This document shows positions 1 to 7,540 of a stretch of DNA of 9,714 nucleotides, piece by piece. The notes below the pieces were generated by a model that did not search any database, was not told where the DNA came from, and worked only from the letters and a program-made list of their open reading frames with translations. Each line of letters opens with the position of its first letter. The first letter of the stretch is position 1. Source of the stretch: an uncultured Pseudomonadota bacterium (GTDB lineage: Bacteria > Pseudomonadota > Gammaproteobacteria > Burkholderiales > Eutrophovitaceae); contig CAJXPC010000044.1 in the NCBI GenBank assembly GCA_913057845.1, forward strand, positions 1 through 9,714. Reading direction: 5' to 3'. A program made the translations under genes and the position numbers.

Positions 1-25
1 GCTCGGAGATGTGTATAAGAGACAG
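1..25. other. Nextera transposase adapter, i7/read-2 side (artefact)
   Basis: These bases are not genomic. Positions 7-25 are the 19-bp Tn5 mosaic end AGATGTGTATAAGAGACAG, and positions 1-6 (GCTCGG) match the 3' part of the Nextera read-2 adapter that precedes the mosaic end. The genome starts at base 26. Read in the frame of the following gene, the adapter contains a TAA at 16-18, which forces gene callers to choose a false internal start for that gene. Confidence 0.97.
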
Positions 26-27
26 GT

Positions 28-1032
28 GTAGATCTACAGGTGCTTAAGACGAGCCTCGAATGGCGCGCGGCAGGCCATGACGTTATTTTAGGTACGATAG
101 TTCAGACGTGGGGTTCATCGCCCCGCCCTCCAGGAGCTATGTTAGCGATTCGTGATGATGGACTTGTGTCAGGTTCGATCTCAGGTGGATGCATTGAGGA
201 TGACATGATCAATAAAGTTAGAGATCAGTCGCTCGAGGTGGATAAGCCTTCTGTTGTCACTTATGGTATCAGCAAGGAGGAAGCGAACCGCTTTGGGCTT
301 CCTTGCGGGGGAACATTACAGGTTGTTCTAGAAAAAATTAACGATGATACGAGTTTTCGAGAATTGCTAACGCGTGTCGAAAAACACGAACTCGTGTGTC
401 GTTCTTTAGTGATTGAGACAGGTGAGGTAAGCCTCAAGGATGCCTCGCCAAACGATGAAATTTCCTTTGATGGGGGTGTGCTTCAGTGCGTGTATGGCCC
501 GCGCTGGCGACTCATCATTATCGGTGCCGGACAACTATCGACATACGTCGCGCAAATGGCAAAGGCGCTTGATTATCATGTGATTGTTTGTGATCCAAGG
601 TCAGAATATGCAGACACCTGGTCAGTACCTGGAACGGTGCTTTCTCGTGAGATGCCTGACGACTTAGTGGTCGCGTTAAAGTTAGATGCTCACTCAGCTG
701 TGGTTGCTGTGACGCATGACCCTAAGTTGGACGATTTAGCGTTGATGGAAGCATTGAAATCTCCTTCTTTTTATGTGGGCGCTTTGGGATCTCGTTTGAA
801 CAGTGAGAATCGTCGAGAGCGTTTGCTACTTTTTGATTTGGAGTCATTTGAAATCGACAAGTTGCATGGGCCGGTAGGTTTGAGAATTGGCAGCAAGACG
901 CCTCCAGAAATAGCAGTCTCAATACTTGCTGAGATAACGGCTGTTCGTAACGGCGTTGCTTTAAATTCTATTGGTTTTGATGCGAGCAAAGAGCATGCTG
1001 AAGGTGCAACCTCAACAGTTTGTGCAGTTTGA
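28..1032 (+). CDS. xdhC: XdhC/CoxI-family molybdenum-hydroxylase maturation factor, 5' truncated
   Basis: XdhC-family proteins bind molybdenum cofactor in the cytoplasm, promote its sulfuration and hand it to xanthine dehydrogenase- or CO dehydrogenase-type hydroxylases. Numbering from the GTG at 40, the N-terminal domain shows TWGSSPRPPGA (23-33), GSISGGCIE (45-53) and GLPCGGTLQVVLE (86-98). A C-terminal Rossmann domain follows, with IIIGAGQLS from about 159, DPKLDDLAL (227-235), VGALGSR (246-252) and IGSKTPPEIAVSILAEI (283-299). The reading frame is open upstream of 40 and encodes VDLQ, which extends family homology (VDLQVLKTSLEW), so GTG 40 is probably internal. The true start is lost beyond the contig edge, probably only a few residues away. 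The hydroxylase it serves is presumably upstream and unseen. Family assignment is firm; the client enzyme is unknown. Confidence 0.92.
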   Translation, partial: VDLQVLKTSLEWRAAGHDVILGTIVQTWGSSPRPPGAMLAIRDDGLVSGSISGGCIEDDMINKVRDQSLEVDKPSVVTYGISKEEANRFGLPCGGTLQVVLEKINDDTSFRELLTRVEKHELVCRSLVIETGEVSLKDASPNDEISFDGGVLQCVYGPRWRLIIIGAGQLSTYVAQMAKALDYHVIVCDPRSEYADTWSVPGTVLSREMPDDLVVALKLDAHSAVVAVTHDPKLDDLALMEALKSPSFYVGALGSRLNSENRRERLLLFDLESFEIDKLHGPVGLRIGSKTPPEIAVSILAEITAVRNGVALNSIGFDASKEHAEGATSTVCAV

Positions 1033-1092
1033 TTTTATAAATTAAACTGCCACATTAAATTTTTTATATTGTTTAGTGCCAAGGAGTTTTGA

Positions 1093-1848
1093 ATGAGATT
1101 AGAGCAAAAAGTCGCTATCGTCACGGGTGGTGGATCAGGTTTTGGCGAAGGGATAGCAACGCGATTTGCTCAAGAGGGTTGTCGCGTAATTGTTAACGAT
1201 ATTAACGTTGAAGGCGGTGAACGAGTCGCTCAGGCTATTAAAGATTCTGGCGGAGAGGCGGTTTTTTGTAGAGCCAACGTTGCTAGTAGTTCTGATTGGG
1301 CCGAACTGCTCACCTGTTCTCTTGATAACTTTGGGAAGCTAGATATCGTTATTAATAATGCGGGGACGACGCACCAAAATAAATCTATGCTTGATGTTAC
1401 AGATGAGGAATTTGATCTGGTGTATAACGTCAATGTTAAAGGAATTTACTATTCGGCAAGGAACCTGGTCCCTTACTTTAGGAAGCAGGGCGGTGGTAAT
1501 TTTGTAACAATAGCCTCAACTGCTGGAATTAGACCTAGACCCGGTTTGGTATGGTATTGCGGGAGCAAGGCTGCAGCGATTATAGCTAGTCAGGCGATGG
1601 CTGTGGAATTAGCTCCCGATAAGATTAGAGTCAACGTGGTTAACCCCGTCGCAGGGGACACGCCCTTACTTGCTAAATTTATGGGTGAGGATACACCGGA
1701 GATTCGCGCCAAGTTTGCTGCTGTGATTCCATTAGGGCGTTTTAGTCAGCCTCGTGACATTGCGAATGCATGCTTGTATTTGGCTTCTGATGAGGCTGAT
1801 TTTATTACTGGGGCCTGTATCGAGGTTGATGGTGGACGTTGCGTCTAG
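1093..1848 (+). CDS. Short-chain dehydrogenase/reductase (SDR) family oxidoreductase
   Basis: A 251-residue classical SDR, the usual family length. It probably interconverts an alcohol and a ketone with NAD(H) in the cytoplasm. Visible motifs are the nucleotide-binding TGGGSGFG (11-18), an Asp ending strand beta-2 (VNDIN, D36) that usually indicates NAD preference, NNAG (88-91), N114, and the catalytic S142, Y155 and K159 (YCGSK). The C-terminal GACIEVDGG is also typical. The canonical PG after the active site is replaced by PVAGDTPL (185-192). The start is well supported by AAGGAG at 1081-1086, six bases before the ATG. It lies 60 bp after xdhC on the same strand, so co-transcription is plausible; that gap is A+T-rich with no clear terminator. 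The substrate cannot be assigned; FabG-like or sugar/alcohol dehydrogenase roles are all possible. Confidence 0.9.
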   Translation: MRLEQKVAIVTGGGSGFGEGIATRFAQEGCRVIVNDINVEGGERVAQAIKDSGGEAVFCRANVASSSDWAELLTCSLDNFGKLDIVINNAGTTHQNKSMLDVTDEEFDLVYNVNVKGIYYSARNLVPYFRKQGGGNFVTIASTAGIRPRPGLVWYCGSKAAAIIASQAMAVELAPDKIRVNVVNPVAGDTPLLAKFMGEDTPEIRAKFAAVIPLGRFSQPRDIANACLYLASDEADFITGACIEVDGGRCV

Positions 1849-1867
1849 CGTGAAGCCTTGGATATAT

Positions 1868-1890
1868 AGTGGTGTCTGTCACGCACCACT
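1868..1890. terminator. Hairpin in convergent intergenic gap, possible bidirectional terminator
   Basis: AGTGGTG (1868-1874) and CACCACT (1884-1890) form a perfect 7-bp stem around a 9-base loop. The hairpin lies in the 44-bp gap between two convergent genes, two bases from the stop codon of the minus-strand acyl-CoA dehydrogenase gene. Position and symmetry suit a shared terminator. There is no clear run of T on either side, so intrinsic termination is uncertain. Confidence 0.45.
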
Positions 1891-1892
1891 TG

Positions 1893-3068
1893 CTAGGCAC
1901 CAGTAAACGCCTGAATCCCTGTTTGGGCACGCCCAAGGATCAGTGCATGCACGTCGTGGGTACCCTCATAGGTATTCACGGCCTCTAAGTTCATTACATG
2001 TCGGATGACATGGTATTCATCAGAGATACCATTTCCACCATGCATGTCGCGAGCGACGCGAGCAATATCTAAGGCTTTCCCGCAAGAATTCCTTTTGATA
2101 AGGGATATCATTTCGGGTGCGGCTTCGTCGCGATCTAACAGTCGGCCAACTCTCAATGTGGCTTGCAGTCCGATACTGATTTCTGTTTGCATATCTGCGA
2201 GTTTTTTCTGAACCAATTGAGTTGCAGCTAAAGGGCGACCAAATTGCTTCCGATTTAACGTGTACTCCCTTGCAGCCAACCAACAAAATTCAGCAGCGCC
2301 TAACGCGCCCCAGGAAATACCGTATCTCGCTTTATTCAAGCAGCCGAATGGGCCTGATAGTCCCTTCACATTGGGTAATAAATTTTCTTCAGGCACGAAG
2401 ACGTCATCCATCACGATTTCTCCCGTGATTGAAGCGCGAAGACTGAACTTTCCGGATATCTTAGGTGTGTCGAGACCTGTCATCCCGCGTTCTAAGATGA
2501 AACCACGGATGGTTCCAGAATCATCTTTAGCCCAAACGATTAGAACATCTGCAACAGGCGAATTGGTGATCCACATTTTTGCACCATTGAGCTTCCAGCC
2601 TCCGGACACTTTAGTTGCTCGCGTGATCATGCCTCCGGCATCAGAGCCATAATCTGGTTCAGTCAGTCCAAAACACCCAATCTTTTTCCCAGTAGCTAGG
2701 TCAGGAAGATATTTTTGACGCTGATCCTCACTTCCATAGGCAAAAATTGGGTACATGACCAGGCTTGATTGAACGCTCATCATTGATCGATAACCAGAGT
2801 CGATTCGTTCAATCTCTCTAGCGATAAGCCCATAAGATACATGGTTAACGCCGGCGCATCCATAGCCAGTTATGGTGGATCCTAAAAAGCCCATCTCACC
2901 CATTTCGTCAAAAATAGAGCGATCAAAACTCTCATTTCGATTGGCCTCAACAATTCTTGGTGACAGTTGTTTGACGCAAAAGTCCCGAGCACTATCAACT
3001 ATGAGTCGCTCGTCATCCTCGAGCTGGTCATTGAGTCGAAAAGGGTCTTGCCAGTCGAAAGAAGTCAT
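1893..3068 (-). CDS. gcdH: Glutaryl-CoA dehydrogenase (acyl-CoA dehydrogenase family)
   Basis: This FAD enzyme oxidises and decarboxylates glutaryl-CoA to crotonyl-CoA and CO2, passing electrons to ETF. It serves lysine, tryptophan, aromatic and dicarboxylate catabolism. The 391-residue protein has the normal length. The subgroup is recognised by [13 protein letters not shown] (93-105), in which R94 corresponds to the substrate-carboxylate-binding Arg of GCDH, and by the catalytic Glu in NTYEGTHD (E368). General family motifs are [11 protein letters not shown] (133-143), MWITNS (165-170), NRKQFGRPL (272-280) and MHGGNGI (342-348). It is the last gene of a three-gene minus-strand set, 37 bp after the hydratase gene, with a purine-rich GAGAG stretch before the start. 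An ETF and a CoA transferase or ligase would be needed and are not in the window. The specific call is strong; a related acyl-CoA dehydrogenase is the alternative. Confidence 0.93.
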   Translation of the reverse strand: MTSFDWQDPFRLNDQLEDDERLIVDSARDFCVKQLSPRIVEANRNESFDRSIFDEMGEMGFLGSTITGYGCAGVNHVSYGLIAREIERIDSGYRSMMSVQSSLVMYPIFAYGSEDQRQKYLPDLATGKKIGCFGLTEPDYGSDAGGMITRATKVSGGWKLNGAKMWITNSPVADVLIVWAKDDSGTIRGFILERGMTGLDTPKISGKFSLRASITGEIVMDDVFVPEENLLPNVKGLSGPFGCLNKARYGISWGALGAAEFCWLAAREYTLNRKQFGRPLAATQLVQKKLADMQTEISIGLQATLRVGRLLDRDEAAPEMISLIKRNSCGKALDIARVARDMHGGNGISDEYHVIRHVMNLEAVNTYEGTHDVHALILGRAQTGIQAFTGA

Positions 3069-3105
3069 CGATTTACTCTCTAAGTTAACTGTGTGTTCTT
3101 GATAT

Positions 3106-3891
3106 TTAGCTCAGTGTAACGCTAACTTGTCCGATTTGCCCGAAGTCTGAGATAATGTGATCACCTGGTTTAATATGAAAAGGTAAAACGCAGGTGCCTG
3201 TTGTGATTACTTCACCAGACTTCAATCCAATCCCTTCATGACTCAGCTCGTTTACAATCCATGTGAGGGCAACACGAGGGTCACCAAGCACGTTGCTGCC
3301 CACTCCTTCTTCAACAACTGTACCGTTTACGAGTACCTGAACTTGATGGTCCCGAAGGTCGATATTTCGCCAATCTGAAGTGGTCGGTGGTCCTAAAACA
3401 AACCAGCTTGCGCAAGCATTATCTGCAATCAACTGTGTTTCACCTGCCGTGACAAAATCGACGCATCTAGCATCTGGAATCTCGATCGCTGAATGTAGTG
3501 TATCCACTGCATTCAGAACTTCCTCTACCGAGTAGGCTGTATCTCGGGGTGGTAAATCAGTGCCCAATCGAAAGCAATATTCTGCTTCAGCGACTGCCAT
3601 TAGGTTGGCGCCAAGCGTCAAGTTATCTCCAGACACTTTCGATCGATCTGCTAGCAAACGGCCTGCAAGTGGGCCTGATGCGCCAATGTGTTTCTGCCCA
3701 TTCTCACTTGTTGCTGCAATTTTCCATCCGATTTGCGCCGATTGAGAAAGGTCTGCTATACGTTTTTGAATTTCATAAGCAGATTGCCGCGTAGTTGGAC
3801 GGCAATCTTTTGGTAGCTCTGAAATGGTATGACCCGTACTCCAAGCGTCCCACAAGATCTTTGCAGCTTTATTCATTAGTTCTTGATTCAT
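3106..3891 (-). CDS. MhpD/DmpE/DmpH-like 2-oxo-alkenoate hydratase or decarboxylase (FAH superfamily)
   Basis: The 261 residues match the size of 2-hydroxypentadienoate hydratases (MhpD, DmpE) and 4-oxalocrotonate decarboxylases (DmpH), divalent-metal enzymes of meta-cleavage pathways. The expected acidic metal ligands are present: E102 and E104 in AEAEYCF, and E137 in [18 protein letters not shown] (54-62) carries the conserved lysine region, K57. The C-terminal half has [21 protein letters not shown] (197-217) and TTGTCVLP (230-237), which differ from the classical MhpD and DmpH versions as I remember them, so hydratase versus decarboxylase is undecided. Start choice: GGAGGT at 3895-3900 precedes the ATG, but the spacing is unusually short (3-4 bases). 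The next in-frame ATG, at codon 6, would be too far from it. It sits 21 bp after the hydroxyacid dehydrogenase gene. No ring-cleavage dioxygenase is visible. Confidence 0.85.
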   Translation of the reverse strand: MNQELMNKAAKILWDAWSTGHTISELPKDCRPTTRQSAYEIQKRIADLSQSAQIGWKIAATSENGQKHIGASGPLAGRLLADRSKVSGDNLTLGANLMAVAEAEYCFRLGTDLPPRDTAYSVEEVLNAVDTLHSAIEIPDARCVDFVTAGETQLIADNACASWFVLGPPTTSDWRNIDLRDHQVQVLVNGTVVEEGVGSNVLGDPRVALTWIVNELSHEGIGLKSGEVITTGTCVLPFHIKPGDHIISDFGQIGQVSVTLS

Positions 3892-3912
3892 CGCACCTCC
3901 AGAAATTTTGGT

Positions 3913-4893
3913 TTATTTTATTTTAGCGCAATGTTTGACGACGTTAAGTAATGGTTCTCCTCGAGCCAGCCGATTCATGTTTTCTGCAATGAGTTTTGTT
4001 CTGCGGTAGATGAGTGAGTCGGTCCAGGTGGATGCATGGGGCGACATGATGACATTATCGAGTTCATTGAAATTGTAGCGAGAAGGTGGTATCTGTTCCG
4101 AAATATTTTGTGGGTACTGATACCAGGTATCAATTACTGCACCACCAATTTGTTTTTCTTTGCATGCGTGGTAGAGGGCCTCCTCGTTAATAATAGAACC
4201 TCTAGCCACATTAATGATAACTGCTGTATTTTTCATTTTTTTAAACTCGGATTTTGAAATTAACCCTTCAGTCTCTTCTGTTAATGGTGTTGATACCAAG
4301 ATGAAGTCACTAAGCTCCAGAACGGCATCCAGTTGATCAATCAGGTAGAAGGTGTCTGGCTTTTCTCCTGATGCTGGCTCTCTCGGCCCGCATCCAATCA
4401 CGCGGACGCCAAAAGGCTTTATCCGCTTGGCGACTTCTTTCCCAATATGTCCATAGCCTAAAATACCAATAGTTTTGCCGTAAAGTTCTTCGTGGGTCGG
4501 GCCGAATAGGTGGGACCCAGACCAATTATTTTGCCGCATATTGCGGTCTAATGTGTTGAGGTGAGTTACCCATTGTAAGATAGCAGCGATGACGAATTCC
4601 GCGATGGGTATCTCATGTTCAAATACATTGCAGACTGAGGTGTGTGCGGGAATAGTCTGGAAATCCAGAGCATCAAGCCCTGCTCCAGGTAATTGAAGTA
4701 GCTTTAAATTATCGCAAGGAATACCTGTTTCAGTCCATTGCATCGATATCACGGCATCTGCTGTTTGGAGATGGTGTAACCATAGATCAGAGTTAAGATG
4801 GTTTATCGCATCGATTGACCAGTCCGAACTTAAAAATGATGGCAAGTGACTTAAGCGTATCGCTTGATCCTGTTCTCTGATTAAAAGCTTCAT
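3913..4893 (-). CDS. D-2-hydroxyacid dehydrogenase family protein with atypical active site
   Basis: A 326-residue member of the NAD(P)-dependent D-2-hydroxyacid dehydrogenase family, which reduces 2-oxo acids to D-2-hydroxy acids or the reverse. The Rossmann domain has GILGYGHIGKEVAKRI (143-158). Catalytic Arg is R231 in NVARGSIINEEAL and the catalytic His is H286 in SPHAS. Two oddities appear. The usual D-V-F-E motif reads D255-T-W-Y258, so Tyr stands where the catalytic Glu is expected. After strand beta-2 the sequence is CGPREP (168-173), without the Asp that selects NAD, which suggests NADP use. The start has AAGGGA at 4903-4908, nine bases upstream. It is the first gene of the minus-strand operon. 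Family membership is firm; substrate, direction and even catalytic competence are inferred, with hydroxypyruvate/glyoxylate reductase-like or phosphoglycerate dehydrogenase-like roles possible. Confidence 0.88.
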   Translation of the reverse strand: MKLLIREQDQAIRLSHLPSFLSSDWSIDAINHLNSDLWLHHLQTADAVISMQWTETGIPCDNLKLLQLPGAGLDALDFQTIPAHTSVCNVFEHEIPIAEFVIAAILQWVTHLNTLDRNMRQNNWSGSHLFGPTHEELYGKTIGILGYGHIGKEVAKRIKPFGVRVIGCGPREPASGEKPDTFYLIDQLDAVLELSDFILVSTPLTEETEGLISKSEFKKMKNTAVIINVARGSIINEEALYHACKEKQIGGAVIDTWYQYPQNISEQIPPSRYNFNELDNVIMSPHASTWTDSLIYRRTKLIAENMNRLARGEPLLNVVKHCAKIK

Positions 4894-5011
4894 CAGTTTT
4901 ATTCCCTTTATTCCGCGTCAGGTTTTTCCCTTACCAGTAGAAACTTATGATGTATAAGATGCATGTGTTGGTTTCGTATGTAATGATTTTTTTCGTTGGA
5001 TCAAGACAAGA

Positions 5012-5025
5012 ATTTGCTTGCAAAT
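5012..5025. promoter_or_regulatory. Perfect 14-bp palindrome upstream of the catabolic operon
   Basis: ATTTGC-TT-GCAAAT is a perfect inverted repeat about 120 bp before the minus-strand hydroxyacid dehydrogenase start and about 50 bp after the tRNA-Leu 3' end. It could be an operator for a GntR-, MarR- or LysR-type regulator of the operon. Alternatively, read on the minus strand, it is a weak stem followed by the T-rich TCTTGTCTT, which could terminate the tRNA transcript. No regulator gene is in the window, so neither role is established. Confidence 0.35.
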
Positions 5026-5065
5026 CGATGGGATCTTTAAATGTAAGCGTTAGCAGTTAGGTAAC

Positions 5066-5079
5066 GTACCTTGTGGTAC
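5066..5079. repeat. Short inverted repeat overlapping the tRNA-Leu 3' end
   Basis: GTACC-TTGT-GGTAC gives a 5-bp stem with a 4-base loop. On the minus strand it pairs the tRNA 3' end (GTACCA) with sequence just downstream. It may fold in the precursor and affect 3'-end processing, or act as a weak processing or termination signal. Stems this short also arise by chance. Confidence 0.25.
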
Positions 5080-5160
5080 CGGGAGGGGGAATCGAACCCC
5101 CAAGGTGTTTCCACCGGCGGATTTTGAATCCGCTGCGTCTACCAATTCCGCCATCCCGGC
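5074..5160 (-). tRNA. tRNA-Leu(CAA), CCA encoded
   Basis: Read on the minus strand this is an 87-nt class II tRNA including an encoded 3' CCA (5074-5076). The acceptor strands are GCCGGGA and TCCCGGT, giving a G1-U72 pair of the kind also present in E. coli tRNA-Leu(UAA), with A73 as discriminator, the base expected for leucine. The anticodon loop is TTCAAAA closed by GGAT/ATCC, giving anticodon CAA, which reads UUG. The long variable arm GGTG-GAAA-CACC and the T arm GGGGGTTCGATTCCCCC are clear. It is divergent from queA and upstream of, and on the same strand as, the catabolic operon 180 bp away, with no strong terminator between them. UUG is used often in the genes of this window. Confidence 0.97.
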
Positions 5161-5170
5161 AACAGCGTGG

Positions 5171-5199
5171 ATTATCCCTGAAGTTGAAGCTGTCATCAA
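5171..5199 (-). promoter_or_regulatory. Sigma70-type promoter of tRNA-Leu
   Basis: On the minus strand, TTGATG (5194-5199, 4/6 to consensus) is separated by exactly 17 bases from GATAAT (5171-5176, 5/6). The mature tRNA 5' end is ten bases after the -10 box, leaving a leader of only a few bases. The segment just after the -10 box, CCACGC, is G+C-rich, like the discriminator of stringently controlled stable-RNA promoters. The boxes are seen directly; stringent control is inferred. Confidence 0.65.
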
Positions 5200-5272
5200 G
5201 GAGTCCTCTCAACTCTATTTATACTGAATTGACGAATTAGAGCGACATGTTAATCAGCGATACAATGCGTGC

Positions 5273-6289
5273 ATGCATATTTCAGAATTTAATTTTCATC
5301 TGCCTGACGAGCTGATTGCTCAGGAGCCTCTTGAGTCTCGTAGCCTTAGTCGAGTACTGGTATCCACCGGGAGTAATGAATCTTTTGTTGATAGCCATTT
5401 TTCTGAGCTTATTGATTTTTTGACAGAGGATGATTTATTAGTTTTTAATGACACACGGGTTATGAAGGCTCGTTTAAAAGGAGCGAAAGACACTGGTGGT
5501 GAGGTTGAGGTCATGATCGATCAAATCTTGTCTTCAACCCGGTTTAAATGTCTGATTCGAGCCAGTCGGAGGCCCAAAATTGGACAGAAGATTTATATTG
5601 CTATTGATGTCGTCTTTACTGTGGTCACATTTGCTCATGGGGTATTTGAGTTGGAGTCCTCAGTGGATATATATGACTGTTTGGCTCGGTATGGTGATAC
5701 ACCATTACCGCCCTACATACGTCGCCAACCAGATGATGCTGACGCAGATCGTTATCAAACTATTTACGCGAAAAATCCAGGTGCGGTCGCGGCGCCTACG
5801 GCCGGACTTCATTTTGATCAGGCTATGTTCGAAAAACTGGCTCAAAAAAACATAAAAATGGCTTATCTGACGCTTCATGTGGGTGTGGGTACTTTTAAGC
5901 CTGTTGCTGTAGAGAACGTTTTAGACCATAACATGCACTCTGAACGTTATATTTTTCCATCGGATGTGGCGACTCTCGTCTCTGAAACTAAAGCAAAAGG
6001 AGGGCGAGTTTGTGCTGTGGGTACAACGAGTCTTCGTGTTTTAGAAAGTGTTTTTAACGAGAGTGGGCTAAAAGTAGGAGAGGGCTCAACAAACTTATTT
6101 ATCACGCCCGGGTATACGTTTAAAGTTGTAGATTGTTTAATCACAAACTTTCATTTACCCAAGTCGACATTGTTTATGTTGGTTTCAGCATTTATGGGGA
6201 CCGATAAGATGAGACGGGCTTATCAACATGCCATCGATCAAAAATATAGGTTTTTTAGTTATGGTGATGCGATGTTTTTGATCAAATAA
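5273..6289 (+). CDS. queA: S-adenosylmethionine:tRNA ribosyltransferase-isomerase
   Basis: QueA transfers and isomerises the ribosyl group of S-adenosylmethionine onto 7-aminomethyl-7-deazaguanine at position 34 of GUN-anticodon tRNAs, making epoxyqueuosine. The 338-residue length is normal. Family motifs run throughout: FHLPDELIAQEPLESRS (8-24), VFNDTRVMKARL (57-68), LPPYIR (145-150), YQTIYAKNPGAVAAPTAGLHF (161-181), LHVGVGTFKPV (201-211), TNFHLPKSTLFMLVSAF (291-307) and FSYGDAMFL (328-336). The ATG at 5273 is the only in-frame ATG before an upstream stop at 5225 and matches the family N-terminus. It lacks a recognisable Shine-Dalgarno sequence. Possible -10 boxes are TATACT at 5220-5225 and TACAAT at 5261-5266. 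tgt follows 32 bp later, the next gene of the same pathway and very likely the same operon. Confidence 0.97.
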   Translation: MHISEFNFHLPDELIAQEPLESRSLSRVLVSTGSNESFVDSHFSELIDFLTEDDLLVFNDTRVMKARLKGAKDTGGEVEVMIDQILSSTRFKCLIRASRRPKIGQKIYIAIDVVFTVVTFAHGVFELESSVDIYDCLARYGDTPLPPYIRRQPDDADADRYQTIYAKNPGAVAAPTAGLHFDQAMFEKLAQKNIKMAYLTLHVGVGTFKPVAVENVLDHNMHSERYIFPSDVATLVSETKAKGGRVCAVGTTSLRVLESVFNESGLKVGEGSTNLFITPGYTFKVVDCLITNFHLPKSTLFMLVSAFMGTDKMRRAYQHAIDQKYRFFSYGDAMFLIK

Positions 6290-6312
6290 CAGGCTTCTTC
6301 TAAAACGTTTAG

Positions 6313-7422
<1,110 letters not shown>

Positions 7423-7454
7423 CGACTACTGTTATCACGAAAATAGCCTGCTCC

Positions 7455-7463
7455 TGTTAGAAT
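7455..7463 (+). promoter_or_regulatory. Candidate extended -10 promoter for yajC-secD
   Basis: TG-T-TAGAAT in the 118-bp gap between tgt and yajC fits an extended -10 element (TGn plus a hexamer matching TATAAT at 5/6). No good -35 hexamer is found 16-18 bases upstream, as is common for extended -10 promoters. It would give a leader of about 70 bases before yajC and allow yajC-secD expression independent of queA-tgt. Confidence 0.45.
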
Positions 7464-7540
7464 AGCGAAGTTATTTAGATACCAGATGCCATTCGGTAAA
7501 TTTTAGATCAATGTCATCCTCAGAATGAAGGAGAAACAGT

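Noticed and set aside
26..35. GTGTAGATCT right after the left adapter equals the start of the reverse-complement P5 adapter, suggesting an adapter concatemer.
   Set aside because: The match stops after ten bases, and the same bases in frame encode VDLQ, which continues XdhC homology. Coincidence is the better explanation, though a read check would settle it.
2260..2652. A 130-codon open frame on the plus strand within gcdH.
   Set aside because: It is fully antisense to a strongly conserved enzyme, shows no family motif and no ribosome site; it is a shadow frame.
5074..5160. tRNA-Leu as an integration site for a mobile element, with the catabolic genes as island cargo.
   Set aside because: No integrase, no duplicated tRNA 3' end and no direct repeat flanking the catabolic block is visible.
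6300..6312. CTAAA-ACG-TTTAG hairpin just before tgt as an attenuator or translational switch.
   Set aside because: Only five mostly A-T pairs around a three-base loop; too weak to support regulation. No preQ1 riboswitch features are present either.
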